From Variovorax sp. Root318D1 (lineage in GTDB: Bacteria > Pseudomonadota > Gammaproteobacteria > Burkholderiales > Burkholderiaceae_C): DNA of 45,009 nt. A program made the position numbers and the translations under genes. The notes below the pieces were generated by a model that saw only the letters and a program-made list of their open reading frames with translations, did not search any database and was not told the DNA's origin. The stretch lies in NCBI RefSeq assembly GCF_001424835.1, contig NZ_LMCQ01000019.1:1-45009 (forward strand). The letters run 5' to 3'. This document shows, piece after piece, positions 11,763-20,595 of this stretch; within the stretch, counting starts at the first letter, position 1, and each line of letters begins with the position of its first letter.

Positions 11763-12302
11763 ATGAACGATGGGGACTCCATGGAGCACGACGAGATTTC
11801 CGATGGCGCGCCACGCCGTGGCGTAGCGACCAACGTGGTCGAGGCGGCGGTTGCGCTGGTCCTGCTGGTGATAGGGCTGGTGGTGATCTACGAGAGCCAG
11901 AGGCTGGGCTCGGGCTGGACGAGCGATGGTCCCGGCGCGGGGTACTTCCCGTTCTACATCGGCGTGATCATCTCCATCTCGGGGGCCGGCATCCTGTATC
12001 AGGCGCTGCTTGGCAAAAACAAGAAGACCGAGGTTTTCGTGGACACGGTGCAGCTCAAGCGCGTGCTGTCGGTGCTGGTGCCGGCCACGGTCTACGTGCT
12101 GGCCATTTCAGCGCTCGGCCTGTATGTGGCTTCGGCGATCTACATCGCGCTGTTCATGGTGTTCCTGGGCAAGTACTCGTGGGTGAAGAGCGTCATTGCG
12201 GCGCTGGTGGTCAACACGGTGTTCTTCTTCATGTTCGAGGTGTGGTTCAAGGTGCCGCTGTTCAAGGGCGCACTCGATCCTCTTCGTTTTCTCGGCTACT
12301 GA
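11763..12302 (+). CDS. tctB: Tripartite tricarboxylate-type transporter, small membrane subunit (TctB family)
   Basis: 179 residues. Four hydrophobic segments are seen: 'VVEAAVALVLLVIGLVVIY', 'YFPFYIGVIISISGAGILYQ', 'VLVPATVYVLAISALGLY' and 'VIAALVVNTVFFFMFEVW'. 'GPGAGYFPF' is typical of the family. The start at 11763 lacks a strong ribosome site; an in-frame ATG at 11781 is an alternative. It lies between the binding protein (103 bp away) and tctA (21 bp), a normal operon order. It is the poorly conserved accessory subunit of the permease. Confidence 0.88.
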   Translation: MNDGDSMEHDEISDGAPRRGVATNVVEAAVALVLLVIGLVVIYESQRLGSGWTSDGPGAGYFPFYIGVIISISGAGILYQALLGKNKKTEVFVDTVQLKRVLSVLVPATVYVLAISALGLYVASAIYIALFMVFLGKYSWVKSVIAALVVNTVFFFMFEVWFKVPLFKGALDPLRFLGY

Positions 12303-12323
12303 ATCTCACGGAGCAAATGCGAA

Positions 12324-13853
12324 ATGGATGAAATCAGTGCCCTGATGCAGGGCTTCTCGGTGATCCTCACACCCATGAACATCGGCCTGATGTTCGTCGG
12401 CATCATCCTGGGGGTGCTGATTGGCGTGCTCCCAGGTCTGGGTGGCGCCAACGGGGTGGCAATCTTGCTGCCGCTCACGTTCACGATGTCGCCGACCTCG
12501 GCGATCATCATGCTGTCGTGCATCTACTGGGGTGCGTTGTTCGGTGGAGCCATCACCTCCATCCTGTTCAACATTCCCGGTGAGCCATGGTCGGTGGCCA
12601 CCACCTTCGACGGCTATCCGATGGCGCAGCAGGGCAACGCCGGTGCCGCGCTGACCACGGCGTTCACGTCGTCCTTCGTCGGTGCGCTGCTGGCGGTGAT
12701 CATGATCACCTTCCTGGCGCCGCTGGTGGCCAAGTTCGCGCTCAAGTTCGGCTCGCCCGAATTCTTTGCGGTGTACCTGCTCACCTTCTGCAGCTTCGTT
12801 GGCATGGGCAAGGGGTCGCCGTTCAAGATCCTCGCGTCGATGGCGCTTGGCTTCGCATTGGCAAGCGTGGGCATGGACACGGTCACGGGCCAGCTGCGGC
12901 TCACGTTCGGCCAGTCCGAGCTGATGCGCGGCTTCGACTTCCTGATTGCGGTGATCGGTCTGTTCGGCATCGGCGAAATTTTGCTGTCGATGGAAGAGGG
13001 CCTCAAGTTCTCCGGCAAGAGCGCGAAGATCGATCCCAAGGTGGTGCTGCAGACCTGGAAGCAGCTGCCGCAATACTGGGTGACCTCGCTGCGCAGTTCG
13101 CTCATCGGCATCTGGATGGGCATCACGCCGGGCGGCGCCACGCCGGCTTCGTTCATGGCCTACGGCCTGGCCAAGAAGATGTCGAAGCGCGGTTCCAAGT
13201 TCGGCACCGGCCAGATGGAGGGTGTCGTGGCGCCCGAGACCGCGGCGCACGCCGCCGGCACCAGCGCCCTGCTGCCGATGCTGGCGCTCGGTATTCCGGG
13301 TTCGCCCACCGCCGCGGTGCTGCTGGGCGGCCTCTTGATCTGGGGCCTGCAGCCCGGACCGCTGCTGTTCGTCGAGCAGAAGGACTTTGTCTGGGGCCTC
13401 ATCGCCAGCATGTACCTGGGCAACATCGTCGGCCTGATCGTGGTGCTGAGCACGGTGCCGCTGTTCGCATCGATCCTGCGCATTCCGTTTTCGATCATTG
13501 CGCCGGTGATCATCGTGATCTGCGCCATCGGCGCCTACACGGTGCACAACGCGATGCTCGACATCTGGTTCATGCTGGGCTTCGGCGTGGTGGGGTATTT
13601 GTTCAAGAAGCTCGACTTCCCGCTGGCGCCGCTGGTGCTGGCACTGGTGCTCGGGGACAAGGCGGAAGACTCGTTCCGCCAGGCCATGCTGGTCTCTCAG
13701 GGCGACGTGATGATCATGTTCTCGAACCCGCTGGTCGGTGGCATCACCACGCTGGCGCTCCTGCTGTTGTTCTGGCCGCTGATCTCCAGGGCGCTGGCTT
13801 TCATCAAGCCGAAGAAGCCGGACGAATTCGCCGTTGAGCGGCCTGTGGACTGA
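12324..13853 (+). CDS. tctA: Tripartite tricarboxylate-type transporter, large membrane subunit (TctA family)
   Basis: 509 residues, many membrane segments. Family motifs are clear: 'GVLIGVLPGLGGANGVAILL' near residues 32-51, and 'GITPGGATPASFMAYGLAKK' with 'GIPGSPTAAVLLGGL' in the second half. These Gly/Pro-rich loops line the substrate path in TctA proteins. It forms the main ion-driven channel with TctB and receives substrate from the upstream binding protein. The last gene of the trio is followed 17 bp later by the kinase-like/BON gene, so that gene probably shares the transcript. Confidence 0.93.
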   Translation: MDEISALMQGFSVILTPMNIGLMFVGIILGVLIGVLPGLGGANGVAILLPLTFTMSPTSAIIMLSCIYWGALFGGAITSILFNIPGEPWSVATTFDGYPMAQQGNAGAALTTAFTSSFVGALLAVIMITFLAPLVAKFALKFGSPEFFAVYLLTFCSFVGMGKGSPFKILASMALGFALASVGMDTVTGQLRLTFGQSELMRGFDFLIAVIGLFGIGEILLSMEEGLKFSGKSAKIDPKVVLQTWKQLPQYWVTSLRSSLIGIWMGITPGGATPASFMAYGLAKKMSKRGSKFGTGQMEGVVAPETAAHAAGTSALLPMLALGIPGSPTAAVLLGGLLIWGLQPGPLLFVEQKDFVWGLIASMYLGNIVGLIVVLSTVPLFASILRIPFSIIAPVIIVICAIGAYTVHNAMLDIWFMLGFGVVGYLFKKLDFPLAPLVLALVLGDKAEDSFRQAMLVSQGDVMIMFSNPLVGGITTLALLLLFWPLISRALAFIKPKKPDEFAVERPVD

Positions 13854-13870
13854 ACGGAACGGAACACACT

Positions 13871-14707
13871 ATGCCAGTGATTGCACTCACCCAGGAGATG
13901 GGCTCCCTCGCCAAGGACGTGTCGCAGCGCCTTGCCGAGCAGCTCGGCCTTGAGCTCATGCGCCACGAGACGATCGAGCGCGTGGCCGACCGCATGCAGG
14001 TGCCGACCAGCTTCATCGGCCGGCTGCGCGACGGCAAGGCCGGTTTTGTCGAACGGCTCACCGCCGACAAGCGCAGCCTTGCGCTGTATACGGCCGAAGA
14101 ACTCTTTGCACTGGCAGACCGCGGCAACGTGGTGCTGCGCGGCTGGGGCGCAACCTGCCTGCTTCGGCCAGTGCCGCACGTGGTGTGCGTGCGCATCACG
14201 CGCTCGATGAAGAAGCGGGTCGAATGGCTGATGGCGCACCTGGAGACCGACGACGCCGAGTTTGCAGAAGCCGAGATCCGGCGCAGCGACGACGCGCATG
14301 CGGCGCGCATGCATGCGCAGTTCGGCGTGACATGGGGCGATCCGGTGCTCTACGACCTGGTGCTCAATACCGATCGCCTCTCGGTGGACAGCAGCGTGGC
14401 GCAAATCCGTGCGCTGGTCGAGCGCCCGGAGTTTGCCGAGACGCCCGCCTCGCGCGCGCTCTTGGCCAACATGGCGCTCGCGGCGCGGGTGAAGTCGGCG
14501 CTGAAGGACAACGAGGGGACCGGCGATATTCGCGTGACCGTCGAGGCCGACCAGGGCAAGGTAAAGCTGAGCGGCATCGTTCTCAATGCACAAGAACGCG
14601 CGCTCACGGAGGATGTAGCCTCCAAGGTCGACGGCGTGAGCGACGTGGACAACGCGCTGCGCCTGATGACCGTTCCGCGCCGCTTCGCCTCGGCGAAGCA
14701 GACCTGA
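13871..14707 (+). CDS. Cytidylate kinase-like domain fused to a BON domain
   Basis: 278 residues. The N-terminal ~190 residues match the cytidylate kinase-like family, starting 'MPVIALTQEMGSLAKDV'. The classical G-x-G-K-S/T loop is degenerate here (MGSLAKD), so catalytic activity is doubtful. 'VVLRGWGATCLL' and 'CVRITRSMKKRVEWLM' are further family blocks. Residues ~205-268 form a BON-like domain ('ARVKSALKDNEG...VTVEADQGKVKLSGIV...VSDVDNALRL'), a module usually found in exported or membrane-linked proteins, yet there is no signal peptide. It starts 17 bp after tctA and is probably co-transcribed. Substrate and role are unknown; a sensor or regulatory function tied to the transporter is possible. 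Confidence 0.75.
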   Translation: MPVIALTQEMGSLAKDVSQRLAEQLGLELMRHETIERVADRMQVPTSFIGRLRDGKAGFVERLTADKRSLALYTAEELFALADRGNVVLRGWGATCLLRPVPHVVCVRITRSMKKRVEWLMAHLETDDAEFAEAEIRRSDDAHAARMHAQFGVTWGDPVLYDLVLNTDRLSVDSSVAQIRALVERPEFAETPASRALLANMALAARVKSALKDNEGTGDIRVTVEADQGKVKLSGIVLNAQERALTEDVASKVDGVSDVDNALRLMTVPRRFASAKQT

Positions 14708-14746
14708 ACCATCCACGGACAATTCTTCGAAGCCCAGATTCTTTTC

Positions 14747-14841
14747 GTGAAACACCGAGGAACCGGCTTTGCCGGGCCTCTGGTGTTGCCCCCGGTAGGG
14801 GGTTGGCGAAGCGACACGAAGTGCGCGAAGACTGGGGGCGA
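14747..14841. repeat. Intergenic repeat with hairpins (Comamonadaceae-type)
   Basis: The gap between two converging genes holds a strong hairpin (about 14753-14785, CACCGAGG...TTT...CCTCTGGTG). GTTGCCCCCGGTAGGGGG and a GCGAAGCGACACGAAGTGCG stretch follow. From memory, this kind of sequence recurs between genes in Comamonadaceae genomes. It may also act as a two-way terminator. There is no coding potential of its own. Confidence 0.55.
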
Positions 14842-14842
14842 G

Positions 14843-15451
14843 CTAAATTTTCCCGCGCTTGCGGAGGCGGCTCAGGGTTTCCGCGGAGAGATTGAGGTAC
14901 GAGGCCAATTCCTTGCTCGGAATGCGGTCTTCGAGCTCGGGGTGCTTGCGCATGAACCGGTGCACGCGGCCGGGTGCGTCGAGCAAGTGCAGCGTGATGG
15001 TGTGCGCCATGATTTCGCTCATGCCGCGCATCACGCAGTACTCGAACAGTTCCTTGGTCTCGGGGTGGCGGTCCAGAAACGCGATCCACTCCTTCAGCGG
15101 CAGGCTGGCCACGCGCGCCTTGGTGACGCACACGATGCCGTAGGGCGTGGGCGTGCCCAGCCGCAGCGCCGCGTAGCTGGTTTCCATGTCGTGCGCGTCG
15201 GCAAAGCGCAGGATCATTTCCTTGCCCTCGGGGTTGCTCACCACCCGCTTGAGGATGCCGTCCAGGATGAAGTACTGCTCCATCTCGCGCACGCCCTGGT
15301 GCAGCAGAAAGTCGCCCTTGTTGCCGTCCACGATGACGAGATGGGTTTCCAGCTCGGTGCGCTCGCTCTCGCTCAGGTCCTTGAGAAGGATGTTCTGCCG
15401 GAGCTGCGCGCGAATGATGTTTTTCTCCGGGTGGTTTTCCAACAACGTCAT
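14843..15451 (-). CDS. Crp/Fnr-family transcriptional regulator, probable regulator of the oxalate genes
   Basis: 202 residues from the ATG at 15451 (MTLLENHPEKN). The frame stays open to 15547, but that extension would cover the candidate operator and is not favoured. An N-terminal cyclic nucleotide-binding-like beta-barrel ('GDFLLHQGVREMEQYFILDG') is followed by a dimer helix and a C-terminal winged helix ('PSKELASYLNLSAETLSRLR'). The recognition helix has E-T-L-S-R, matching the E-x-x-S-R that FNR uses to read TTGA half-sites. No N-terminal Cys cluster is present, so it is not an iron-sulfur FNR; the ligand is unknown. It is divergent from oxc, with a TTGACC-GA-GGTCAA palindrome in the shared gap. 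Confidence 0.85.
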   Translation of the reverse strand: MTLLENHPEKNIIRAQLRQNILLKDLSESERTELETHLVIVDGNKGDFLLHQGVREMEQYFILDGILKRVVSNPEGKEMILRFADAHDMETSYAALRLGTPTPYGIVCVTKARVASLPLKEWIAFLDRHPETKELFEYCVMRGMSEIMAHTITLHLLDAPGRVHRFMRKHPELEDRIPSKELASYLNLSAETLSRLRKRGKI

Positions 15452-15519
15452 GGGTCCCGTCTTGCTCGAATTCGCAACAACAACATCTGGTTCATCTGGC
15501 CGGTGCCGTTTTCCGGAAA

Positions 15520-15535
15520 GTTGACCGAGGTCAAC
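15520..15535. promoter_or_regulatory. Candidate Crp/Fnr-type operator GTTGACC-GA-GGTCAAC
   Basis: Perfect 16-bp inverted repeat (7-2-7) in the 156-bp gap between the divergent Crp/Fnr gene and oxc. It is centred about 80 bp before the oxc start. Its 14-bp core matches the site at 10528-10541 in all arm bases. It could serve both autoregulation and control of oxc. Confidence 0.7.
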
Positions 15536-15607
15536 GCCCGAAAGCATGCCCCCGAATCATAGTCCCGGCTCGGGCCTCGGCCATTCACCCAAGCAAGAAG
15601 GAGAGAC

Positions 15608-17446
15608 ATGTCTTCAGTAAGAACGGACAAAGAGGCATCCACGACCCTGGACGACGCCCTCAAGCCCAAGAACCGGGCCGCAGAAGGCGAAGCGGTCGTG
15701 GTCGCCCTCAAACACCCCACGGAGGAGGCAGTGGCGGCGCACGACGCGACGATCGACGGCTTCCACCTGGTCATCGATGCGCTGAAGCTGAACGACATCG
15801 ACACCATCTTCGGCCTGCCGGGCATCCCGATCACCGACCTCACGCGCATGGCACAGGCCGAAGGCCTGCGGGTCATCTCGTTCCGCCACGAGCAGCATGC
15901 GGGCAACGCGGCTGCGGCCGCCGGCTTTCTCACGCAGAAGCCGGGCATCTGCCTGACGGTGTCGGCGCCCGGCTTCCTGAACGGCCTGACGGCGCTGGCG
16001 AACGCCACCACCAACTGCTTCCCGATGATTCTCATCAGCGGATCGAGCGAGCGCGAGATCGTCGACTTGCAGCAGGGCGACTACGAAGAGATGGACCAGC
16101 TCGCGATCGCCAAGCCGCTGTGCAAGGCCGCCTTCCGCGTGCTGCATGCCGAAGACATTGGCGTGGGCATCGCACGCGCCATCCGTTCGGCGCTGTCGGG
16201 CCGCCCCGGCGGCGTGTACCTGGACCTGCCAGCCAAGCTGTTCGCTCAGACCATGAACGCCGAAGCCGGCCGCCGTTCGCTCATCAAGGTGATCGACCCG
16301 GCACCGCGCCAGATTCCGGCGCCCGATGCCGTCAATCGCGCACTCGACCTGCTCAAGGGTGCGAAGAAGCCGCTCATCCTGCTGGGCAAGGGCGCCGCCT
16401 ACGCGCAGGCCGATGCCGACATCCGCGCATTCATCGAGAAGACCGGCATTCCCTACTTGCCCATGTCGATGGCCAAGGGCCTCTTGCCCGACACGCATGC
16501 GCAATCGGCCGCGGCCGCGCGCTCCTACGTGCTGCAGGAAGCCGACGTGGTGATGCTGGTCGGCGCGCGCCTCAACTGGCTGCTGTCGCACGGCAAGGGC
16601 AAGACCTGGGGCCAGGAGAAGGGCGCCAAGCAGTTCATCCAGATCGACATTGCACCGACCGAGATCGACAGCAACGTGGCCATTGCCGCGCCGGTGATCG
16701 GCGACATCGGCTCCTGCGTGGCGGCACTGCTCGCTGGCGTCGACTCCAAGTGGGCCAAGCCCCCGGCCGAATGGACCGGAGCCATTGCCGAGCGCAAGGA
16801 CAAGAACCTCTCGAAGATGGCCGTGACGCTGGCCGCGCGGCCTTCGCCGATGAACTTCCACAGCGCGCTGAGCGTGATCCGCGACCAGGTGAAGGCACGG
16901 CCCGACGCCATCGTGGTGAACGAGGGCGCCAACACGCTTGACTTCGCGCGCAGCATCGTCGACATGTACGAGCCGCGCAAGCGCCTGGACGTGGGCACCT
17001 GGGGAATCATGGGCATCGGCATGGGCTTTGCCGTGGCGGCCGCGGTGGTCACCGACAAGCCGGTGATCGCCATCGAAGGCGACAGCGCCTTCGGCTTCAG
17101 CGGCATGGAGGTGGAGACCATCTGCCGCTACAACCTGCCGATCTGCATCGTCGTGTTCAACAACAACGGCGTCTACCGCGGCACTGACGTCAACCCGAGC
17201 GGCACGCCCGACGTGGCGCCCACCGTGTTCGTGAAGAACGCGCGCTACGACAAGCTGATGGAAGCGTTCGGCGGCGTGGGCGTCAACGCCACCACGGCGG
17301 ACGAACTGCAGAAGGCGCTGGCCGAAGCCGTCGCCTCGCGCCGTCCGACCCTGATCAACGCCGTCATCGACGAGACGGCCGGAACGGAAAGCGGCCGGAT
17401 CACCAGCCTCAATCCGAGCACGGCAAAGAAAAAGCAGCAGCAGTAA
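15608..17446 (+). CDS. oxc: Oxalyl-CoA decarboxylase
   Basis: 612 residues; a thiamine diphosphate enzyme that converts oxalyl-CoA to formyl-CoA and CO2. The catalytic Glu is in '[17 protein letters not shown]'. Other family blocks are '[20 protein letters not shown]', '[20 protein letters not shown]' and the cofactor motif '[11 protein letters not shown]...VFNNNG'. It is about 40 residues longer than known OXC proteins at the N-terminus, with an Ala/Glu-rich, poorly ordered extension. The ATG at 15608 has a strong GAAGGAG. A second possible start, GTG at 15731 preceded by GGAGGAGG, would give the usual length. The frc gene follows after 26 bp; the two enzymes form a cycle that consumes oxalate. 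Confidence 0.96.
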   Translation: MSSVRTDKEASTTLDDALKPKNRAAEGEAVVVALKHPTEEAVAAHDATIDGFHLVIDALKLNDIDTIFGLPGIPITDLTRMAQAEGLRVISFRHEQHAGNAAAAAGFLTQKPGICLTVSAPGFLNGLTALANATTNCFPMILISGSSEREIVDLQQGDYEEMDQLAIAKPLCKAAFRVLHAEDIGVGIARAIRSALSGRPGGVYLDLPAKLFAQTMNAEAGRRSLIKVIDPAPRQIPAPDAVNRALDLLKGAKKPLILLGKGAAYAQADADIRAFIEKTGIPYLPMSMAKGLLPDTHAQSAAAARSYVLQEADVVMLVGARLNWLLSHGKGKTWGQEKGAKQFIQIDIAPTEIDSNVAIAAPVIGDIGSCVAALLAGVDSKWAKPPAEWTGAIAERKDKNLSKMAVTLAARPSPMNFHSALSVIRDQVKARPDAIVVNEGANTLDFARSIVDMYEPRKRLDVGTWGIMGIGMGFAVAAAVVTDKPVIAIEGDSAFGFSGMEVETICRYNLPICIVVFNNNGVYRGTDVNPSGTPDVAPTVFVKNARYDKLMEAFGGVGVNATTADELQKALAEAVASRRPTLINAVIDETAGTESGRITSLNPSTAKKKQQQ

Positions 17447-17472
17447 TCCAAGGCAACCCAGGAGTTATTCAC

Positions 17473-18744
17473 ATGAGCAACAAACCCCTCAACGGCATCA
17501 AGATCATCGACTTCACGCACGTGCAAGCCGGCCCGGCCTGTACCCAGATGCTGGCCTGGTTCGGCGCCGACGTGATCAAGGTCGAGCGCCCGGGCGCCGG
17601 AGACGTCACACGCAGCCAGCTGCGCGACATCCCGAACGTCGACGCGCTGTACTTCACCATGCTGAACAGCAACAAGCGCTCGATCACGCTGGACACGAAG
17701 AAGCCCGAAGGCAAGGCCGTGCTGGAGAAGATGATCCGCGAATCCGACGTGCTGGTCGAAAACTTTGGCCCCGGTGCGCTGGACCGCATGGGCTTTACCT
17801 GGGAACGCATCCAGGAGCTGAACCCCAAGATGATCGTCGCGTCGGTCAAGGGCTTCAGCGACGGCCACCACTATGAAGACCTGAAGGTGTACGAGAACGT
17901 GGCGCAGTGCGCCGGCGGCGCCGCCTCCACCACCGGCTGGTGGAAGGGCGAAAACTCGGCCCCGACGATCTCGGCGGCTGCGCTGGGCGACTCCAACACC
18001 GGCATGCACCTCGCCATCGGCATCCTGACGGCCATCATCGGCCGCCAGCAGACCGGCAAGGGCCAGAAGGTGGCCTGCTCGATGCAGGATGCCGTGCTCA
18101 ACCTGTGCCGCGTGAAGATGCGCGACCAGCAGCGCCTGGACAGCGTGGGCTACCTGGAGGAGTACCCCCAGTACCCGCACGAGATGGACGCCTTCAAGGA
18201 CGGCGTGGTGCCGCGCGGCGGCAACGCCGGCGGCGGCGGCCAGCCGGGCTGGATCCTGAAGTGCAAGGGCTGGCAAACCGACCCCAACGCCTACATCTAC
18301 TTCACCGTGCAGGGCCACGCCTGGGACCCGATCTGCGACGCACTCGGCAAGCCGGAGTGGAAGACCGATCCGGACTACATGACCCCCAAGGCCCGTCAGC
18401 CGCACATCGACCAGATCTTCGCCACCATCGAGGACTTCATCAAGGACAAGACCAAGTTCGAGGCGGTCGACATCTTCCGCAAGCACGACATTCCTTGCGC
18501 GCCGGTGCTGTCGATGAAGGAACTGCTGCACGACGAGTCGCTGCGCAAGAGCGGCTCCATCGTCGAAGTGCCGCACAAGGAGCGCGGCAGTTATTGGACC
18601 ATCGGCAGCCCGATCAAGTTCTCGGACCTCAAGCCCGAGGTCACCGCCTCGCCGCTCTTGGGCGAGCACACTGAACAGGTGCTGGCCGAACTGGGCTACA
18701 CCCAGGCACAGATCGACAACCTGAAAGAATCGAAGGCCGTGTAG
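17473..18744 (+). CDS. frc: Formyl-CoA:oxalate CoA-transferase
   Basis: 423 residues, class III CoA-transferase. It moves CoA from formyl-CoA to oxalate, giving oxalyl-CoA for the oxc product. Catalytic Asp173 lies in '[12 protein letters not shown]'. The glycine loop is intact (GGGGQ, 253-257, in '[12 protein letters not shown]'). '[16 protein letters not shown]' and '[17 protein letters not shown]' are family blocks. Where the Oxalobacter enzyme has a Trp after the GD-x-TR segment, this one has SQL, closer to the E. coli form. AGGAG precedes the start. This is the standard Frc of the operon; a second copy lies at 19256. Confidence 0.96.
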   Translation: MSNKPLNGIKIIDFTHVQAGPACTQMLAWFGADVIKVERPGAGDVTRSQLRDIPNVDALYFTMLNSNKRSITLDTKKPEGKAVLEKMIRESDVLVENFGPGALDRMGFTWERIQELNPKMIVASVKGFSDGHHYEDLKVYENVAQCAGGAASTTGWWKGENSAPTISAAALGDSNTGMHLAIGILTAIIGRQQTGKGQKVACSMQDAVLNLCRVKMRDQQRLDSVGYLEEYPQYPHEMDAFKDGVVPRGGNAGGGGQPGWILKCKGWQTDPNAYIYFTVQGHAWDPICDALGKPEWKTDPDYMTPKARQPHIDQIFATIEDFIKDKTKFEAVDIFRKHDIPCAPVLSMKELLHDESLRKSGSIVEVPHKERGSYWTIGSPIKFSDLKPEVTASPLLGEHTEQVLAELGYTQAQIDNLKESKAV

Positions 18745-18753
18745 CGGACTCAC

Positions 18754-18791
18754 CCCAGCTCGCCTGCTTGACCACAGGCAGGCGGGCTGGG
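18754..18791 (+). other. Intercistronic stem-loop between frc and the PAS gene
   Basis: CCCAGCTCGCCTGC pairs with GCAGGCGGGCTGGG (one mismatch) around a short loop. No T-run follows, so it is more likely an RNA-stabilising or attenuating hairpin than a full terminator. It may lower expression of the downstream PAS-frc2 pair. Confidence 0.6.
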
Positions 18792-18818
18792 AAATGACAT
18801 GAAGCGCCAGAGGTAAAC

Positions 18819-19256
18819 ATGCAAGCGAACGTTGATTTCAAGCAGATCGTCGAAGGCGCCGGCGACGCGATCATGGTGTGCAATGCGGAAGGAGCGATCA
18901 CGCTCTGGAACCGTGCGGCCGAGCGCATCTTCGGCTTCACCGAAGCCGAGGCCCTGGGCCAGTCGCTGGACATGATCATTCCCCAGCGGCAGCGCCAGCG
19001 GCACTGGGACGGCTACAACAAGACCATGGAAACCGGCATCACCAAATACGGTGCCGATCTGCTGCGCGTGCCGGCGCTGCACAAGGACGGGCACACGCTG
19101 TCGATCGCCTTCACGGTGTCGATGCTGTTCTCGGAGAATCGTGAAGTCACGGGCATCGTTGCCTTCGTGCGAGACGAGACAGCCCGCTTTGCGGAGGAGC
19201 GTAAATTGCGCGCTCGTCTGCAAGAAGCAGAGACCACGATCAAAGGAGACAGCTGA
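18819..19256 (+). CDS. Stand-alone PAS-domain protein
   Basis: 145 residues. A single PAS domain covers about residues 5-125 ('[20 protein letters not shown]', '[20 protein letters not shown]', '[17 protein letters not shown]', '[16 protein letters not shown]'). A short C-terminal helix rich in Arg/Glu follows. No kinase, GGDEF or DNA-binding output domain is attached. The ligand is unknown; haem, flavin or a small molecule are all possible. It lies between two CoA-transferase genes, and its stop overlaps the next start (TGATG), so it is translated together with the second transferase. A role in sensing or in binding a partner enzyme is inferred from context only. Confidence 0.88.
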   Translation: MQANVDFKQIVEGAGDAIMVCNAEGAITLWNRAAERIFGFTEAEALGQSLDMIIPQRQRQRHWDGYNKTMETGITKYGADLLRVPALHKDGHTLSIAFTVSMLFSENREVTGIVAFVRDETARFAEERKLRARLQEAETTIKGDS

Positions 19257-20503
19257 TGAGCAAGGCACTTGAGGGCGTTCGCATTCTCGATTTCACCCAT
19301 GTCCAGTCCGGTCCCACGTGCACGCAGTTGCTGGCGTGGTTCGGCGCGGACGTGATCAAGGTGGAGCGCGCCGGCGAAGGCGACGCAACGCGCGGCCAGC
19401 TGCGCGACATTCCCGGTGTGGACAGCCTCTACTTCACGATGCTGAACCACAACAAGCGCTCGATCACGCTCGACACCAAGAAGCCCAAGGGCAAGAACGT
19501 GCTCGACACGCTGATCAAGACCTGCGACGTGCTGGTCGAGAACTTCGCGCCCGGCGCGCTCGACCGCATGGGCATTACCTGGGCCCACATCCAGGAGCTC
19601 AACCCGCGCATGATCGTGGCCTCGGTCAAGGGCTTCGGCCCCGGCAAGTACGAGCACTGCAAGGTGTACGAGAACGTGGCGCAGTGCGCAGGCGGCGCGG
19701 CATCGACCACCGGCTTCGAAGACGGCCCGCCGGTCGTCACGGGCGCGCAGATCGGCGACAGCGGCACCGGCCTGCACCTGGCGCTGGGCATCGTGGCGGC
19801 GCTCTACCAGCGCAACAGCACGGGCCGCGGCCAGCAGGTGCTCGCGCCCATGCAGGACGCGGTGCTCAACCTCTGCCGCGTGAAGATGCGCGACCAGCAG
19901 CGGCTGGAGCGCACTGGGACCATGCACGAGTACCCGCAATACCCGGACGGCAAGTTCGGCGACGCGGTGCCGCGCGCCGGTAACGCCTCGGGCGGCGGCC
20001 AGCCGGGCTCGATTCTCAAGTGCAAGGGCTGGGAGACCGATCCCAACGCCTACATCTACTTCATCACGCAGGGCGCGGTGTGGCCGGCCGTGTGCAAGGT
20101 CATCGGCGAAGAAGGCTGGATCACCGACGAGGCCTACGCCACGCCGGCCGCGCGCCTGCTGCACCTGAAGCCGATCTTCGCGCGCATCGAGCAATGGACC
20201 ATGACCAAGGACAAGTTCGAGGCCATGGACATCCTCAACCAGTACGACATTCCGTGCGGGCCGATTCTTTCAATGAAAGAGATTGCCGCCGATCCGTCGC
20301 TGCGCGAGACCGGCACCATCGTCGAGGTGGACCACCCGACGCGGGGCAAGTACCTGACGGTGGGCAACCCGATCAAGATGTCCGACAGCCCGACCGAGGT
20401 CACGCGCTCGCCGCTGCTCGGCGAGCACACCGAAGAAGTGCTGATGCAGCTGGGCTACACCGCGGGCGATGTGGAAGCTCTGCGCGCCGAGGGCGTGATC
20501 TGA
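19256..20503 (+). CDS. frc: Second formyl-CoA transferase-like class III CoA-transferase
   Basis: 415 residues, clearly a paralogue of the Frc at 17473. Catalytic Asp168 is kept ('[11 protein letters not shown]'). The glycine loop reads S-G-G-G-Q (Ser245 in '[11 protein letters not shown]') instead of GGGGQ. In Frc this loop closes over the active site and shields intermediates, so the change may alter donor or acceptor choice. It might act as a formyl-CoA or succinyl-CoA:oxalate transferase; the nearby sucCD genes fit the second option, but this is inference. Translation is coupled to the PAS gene. A terminator starts at its stop codon and closes this transcription unit. Confidence 0.9.
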   Translation: MSKALEGVRILDFTHVQSGPTCTQLLAWFGADVIKVERAGEGDATRGQLRDIPGVDSLYFTMLNHNKRSITLDTKKPKGKNVLDTLIKTCDVLVENFAPGALDRMGITWAHIQELNPRMIVASVKGFGPGKYEHCKVYENVAQCAGGAASTTGFEDGPPVVTGAQIGDSGTGLHLALGIVAALYQRNSTGRGQQVLAPMQDAVLNLCRVKMRDQQRLERTGTMHEYPQYPDGKFGDAVPRAGNASGGGQPGSILKCKGWETDPNAYIYFITQGAVWPAVCKVIGEEGWITDEAYATPAARLLHLKPIFARIEQWTMTKDKFEAMDILNQYDIPCGPILSMKEIAADPSLRETGTIVEVDHPTRGKYLTVGNPIKMSDSPTEVTRSPLLGEHTEEVLMQLGYTAGDVEALRAEGVI

Positions 20504-20522
20504 GCCGCGGCGCGGCTTTTTT
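20503..20522 (+). terminator. Rho-independent terminator of the oxc-frc unit
   Basis: AGCCGC-GGC-GCGGCT stem followed by six T residues; it begins on the last base of the second frc stop codon. It separates the oxc-frc-PAS-frc2 unit from the sucCD unit. Confidence 0.85.
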
Positions 20523-20595
20523 AATAGCGCAATAAAGACGCCGGCGGCCGATGCGCTGGCGATGGAATTCGTCGCCTCGAATGTATAACTTATCG

